Source of the DNA: Pseudomonadota bacterium
GTDB lineage: Bacteria > Myxococcota > Bradymonadia > UBA4248
DNA: 5,216 bases
NCBI GenBank assembly: GCA_017629415.1
Contig: JAGBXG010000142.1
Location: 1 to 5,216, forward strand
Direction of reading: 5' to 3'
The first letter of the stretch is position 1. Every line of letters begins with the position of its first letter. The notes beneath the pieces are model-generated. The model ran no database searches and was not told the origin of the DNA. It worked only from the letters and a program-made list of their open reading frames with translations. Shown piece after piece: positions 4,715 through 5,216 of the stretch. The position numbers and the translations under genes were made by a program.

Positions 4715-4732
4715 ATTCTGGAATGATTAGTT

Positions 4733-5216
4733 TTATGCAACGATCAATTTATTTGTTTTCTTCAAAAACTTAGCAGGGATAGGTCTGTCTAGCTGCCATA
4801 TTATATTTATGGGTCGGCTGCCCTGATGCTTCACATAGTTGGCTGTACCTAGACAGGTATACGCTTCAGCGCCGCCGGTGATGTGATCAGATTTGAATTC
4901 ACGTACAAACAGCAGAATCTTGCTTCCATGTTCCTTGTGGTGAATATATCGTTGTCCTGTAGGTGAGTTCTCTGCCGTTGTGCTTTGGCTTTGCCAGTGG
5001 AATAGGTATTCGTTAATGGAGTAGTCGTTATACATGGTTGTTGGCGAATAATCCTTGTCCGCTTTATTCAGTGTTATAAAAAATACATCCATCTTCTTAT
5101 CAGCCAACCACTTAACACCTTCCCTGACGGTATTGGGGTTCATAAAGTCCATAGCAGCCAGAATTTGATCGCGAGTATATGAGCAATGTAGATCCAGTGG
5201 GCAATCAAATCCAAGA
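4733..5216 (-). CDS. C-terminal part of a DUF3427 DEAD/DEAH-box helicase, 5' end beyond the right edge
   Basis: The minus-strand frame is open from the right edge to TAA at 4735-4733. The ATG at 5152-5150 is internal, because 21 further codons upstream remain open and continue the domain (reading CSYTRDQILAAMDFMNPNTV across it). The visible 160 residues match my knowledge of the DUF3427 domain: DKDYSPTTMYNDYSINEYLF, HWQSQST, TGQRYIHHKEHGSKILLFVR, YTCLGTANYVKHQGSRP and a conserved PIPAKFLKKTNKL ending. Family knowledge: this domain usually lies at the C-terminus of proteins of about 1000 residues carrying a phospholipase-D-like nuclease domain and a superfamily 2 helicase core, so ATP-driven DNA translocation with possible nuclease activity in the cytoplasm is expected. 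None of those N-terminal domains is visible, and a split or truncated gene cannot be excluded. The gene converges with the lipoprotein gene, so no shared operon. Confidence 0.88.
   Translation of the reverse strand, partial: LGFDCPLDLHCSYTRDQILAAMDFMNPNTVREGVKWLADKKMDVFFITLNKADKDYSPTTMYNDYSINEYLFHWQSQSTTAENSPTGQRYIHHKEHGSKILLFVREFKSDHITGGAEAYTCLGTANYVKHQGSRPINIIWQLDRPIPAKFLKKTNKLIVA

Larger units (their letters stand above)
4538..4732. other. Convergent intergenic region with short repeats
   Basis: No gene is visible between the ends of the plus-strand lipoprotein gene and the minus-strand helicase gene. The direct repeat cgtgattgcc occurs at 4611-4620 and 4644-4653. Its gattgc core is complementary to gcaatc within cagcaatcgtgag (4627-4639) between the copies, so alternative 6-bp hairpins can form with either copy. 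The 31-base hairpin and 14-base palindrome listed separately lie to its right. Confidence 0.5.

Noticed and set aside
4733..5152. A complete 139-residue protein starting at the ATG at 5152
   Set aside because: The frame stays open for 21 more codons to the edge, and those codons encode conserved DUF3427 sequence, so the ATG is internal.

Overview
The window looks like chromosomal DNA of a Gram-negative bacterium that builds large, acidic, cysteine-containing surface lipoproteins. The Cys-x-Asp-Gly-x-Asp-Asn-Asp-x-Asn-Gly type repeats, an eight-cysteine module, a PKD-like domain and BspA-type leucine-rich repeats joined in one lipoprotein are a style I associate with Myxococcota/Bradymonadota-like ('deltaproteobacterial') lineages, including uncultured gut members. 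This placement is an inference from protein style only. No rRNA, tRNA, CRISPR array or insertion sequence is visible.

Layout. 1-144: an open plus-strand frame entering from the left edge, possibly the tail of a gene (weak). 145-461: non-coding, with a T17 tract inside an inverted repeat, a perfect 13-bp tandem duplication, two abutting imperfect hairpins, a short AT-rich inverted repeat and a good Shine-Dalgarno. 462-2012 (+): a 516-residue multidomain lipoprotein. 2013-2208: three consecutive imperfect hairpins, then an AT-rich inverted repeat and a Shine-Dalgarno. 2209-4497 (+): a 762-residue lipoprotein of unrecognised family, probably a beta-sandwich followed by a beta-propeller-like region. 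4498-4732: a convergent intergenic region with one strong hairpin after the plus-strand gene and several further repeats and palindromes. 4733-5216 (-): the C-terminal 160 residues of a DUF3427-type DEAD/DEAH-box helicase that continues beyond the right edge.

The two lipoprotein genes are co-directional but separated by 196 bp with their own ribosome-binding sites, and each has an AT-rich inverted repeat ending about 31 bp before its ATG. They may therefore be separately started but similarly controlled surface proteins. The helicase is on the opposite strand and probably unrelated; DUF3427 helicases are DNA-processing enzymes and are sometimes part of restriction-like loci.

The most unusual signal is not a protein. 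Six clear hairpins, plus one poorer one, sit in the gaps between genes. Their sequences differ but they share one plan: an outer stem, a 1-2 nt asymmetric bulge (usually a single C 3' of ATA), an inner stem that usually starts TAT and ends ATA, and usually a 3-4 nt loop. Such sequence-divergent but shape-conserved elements suggest a dispersed structured repeat or terminator family.
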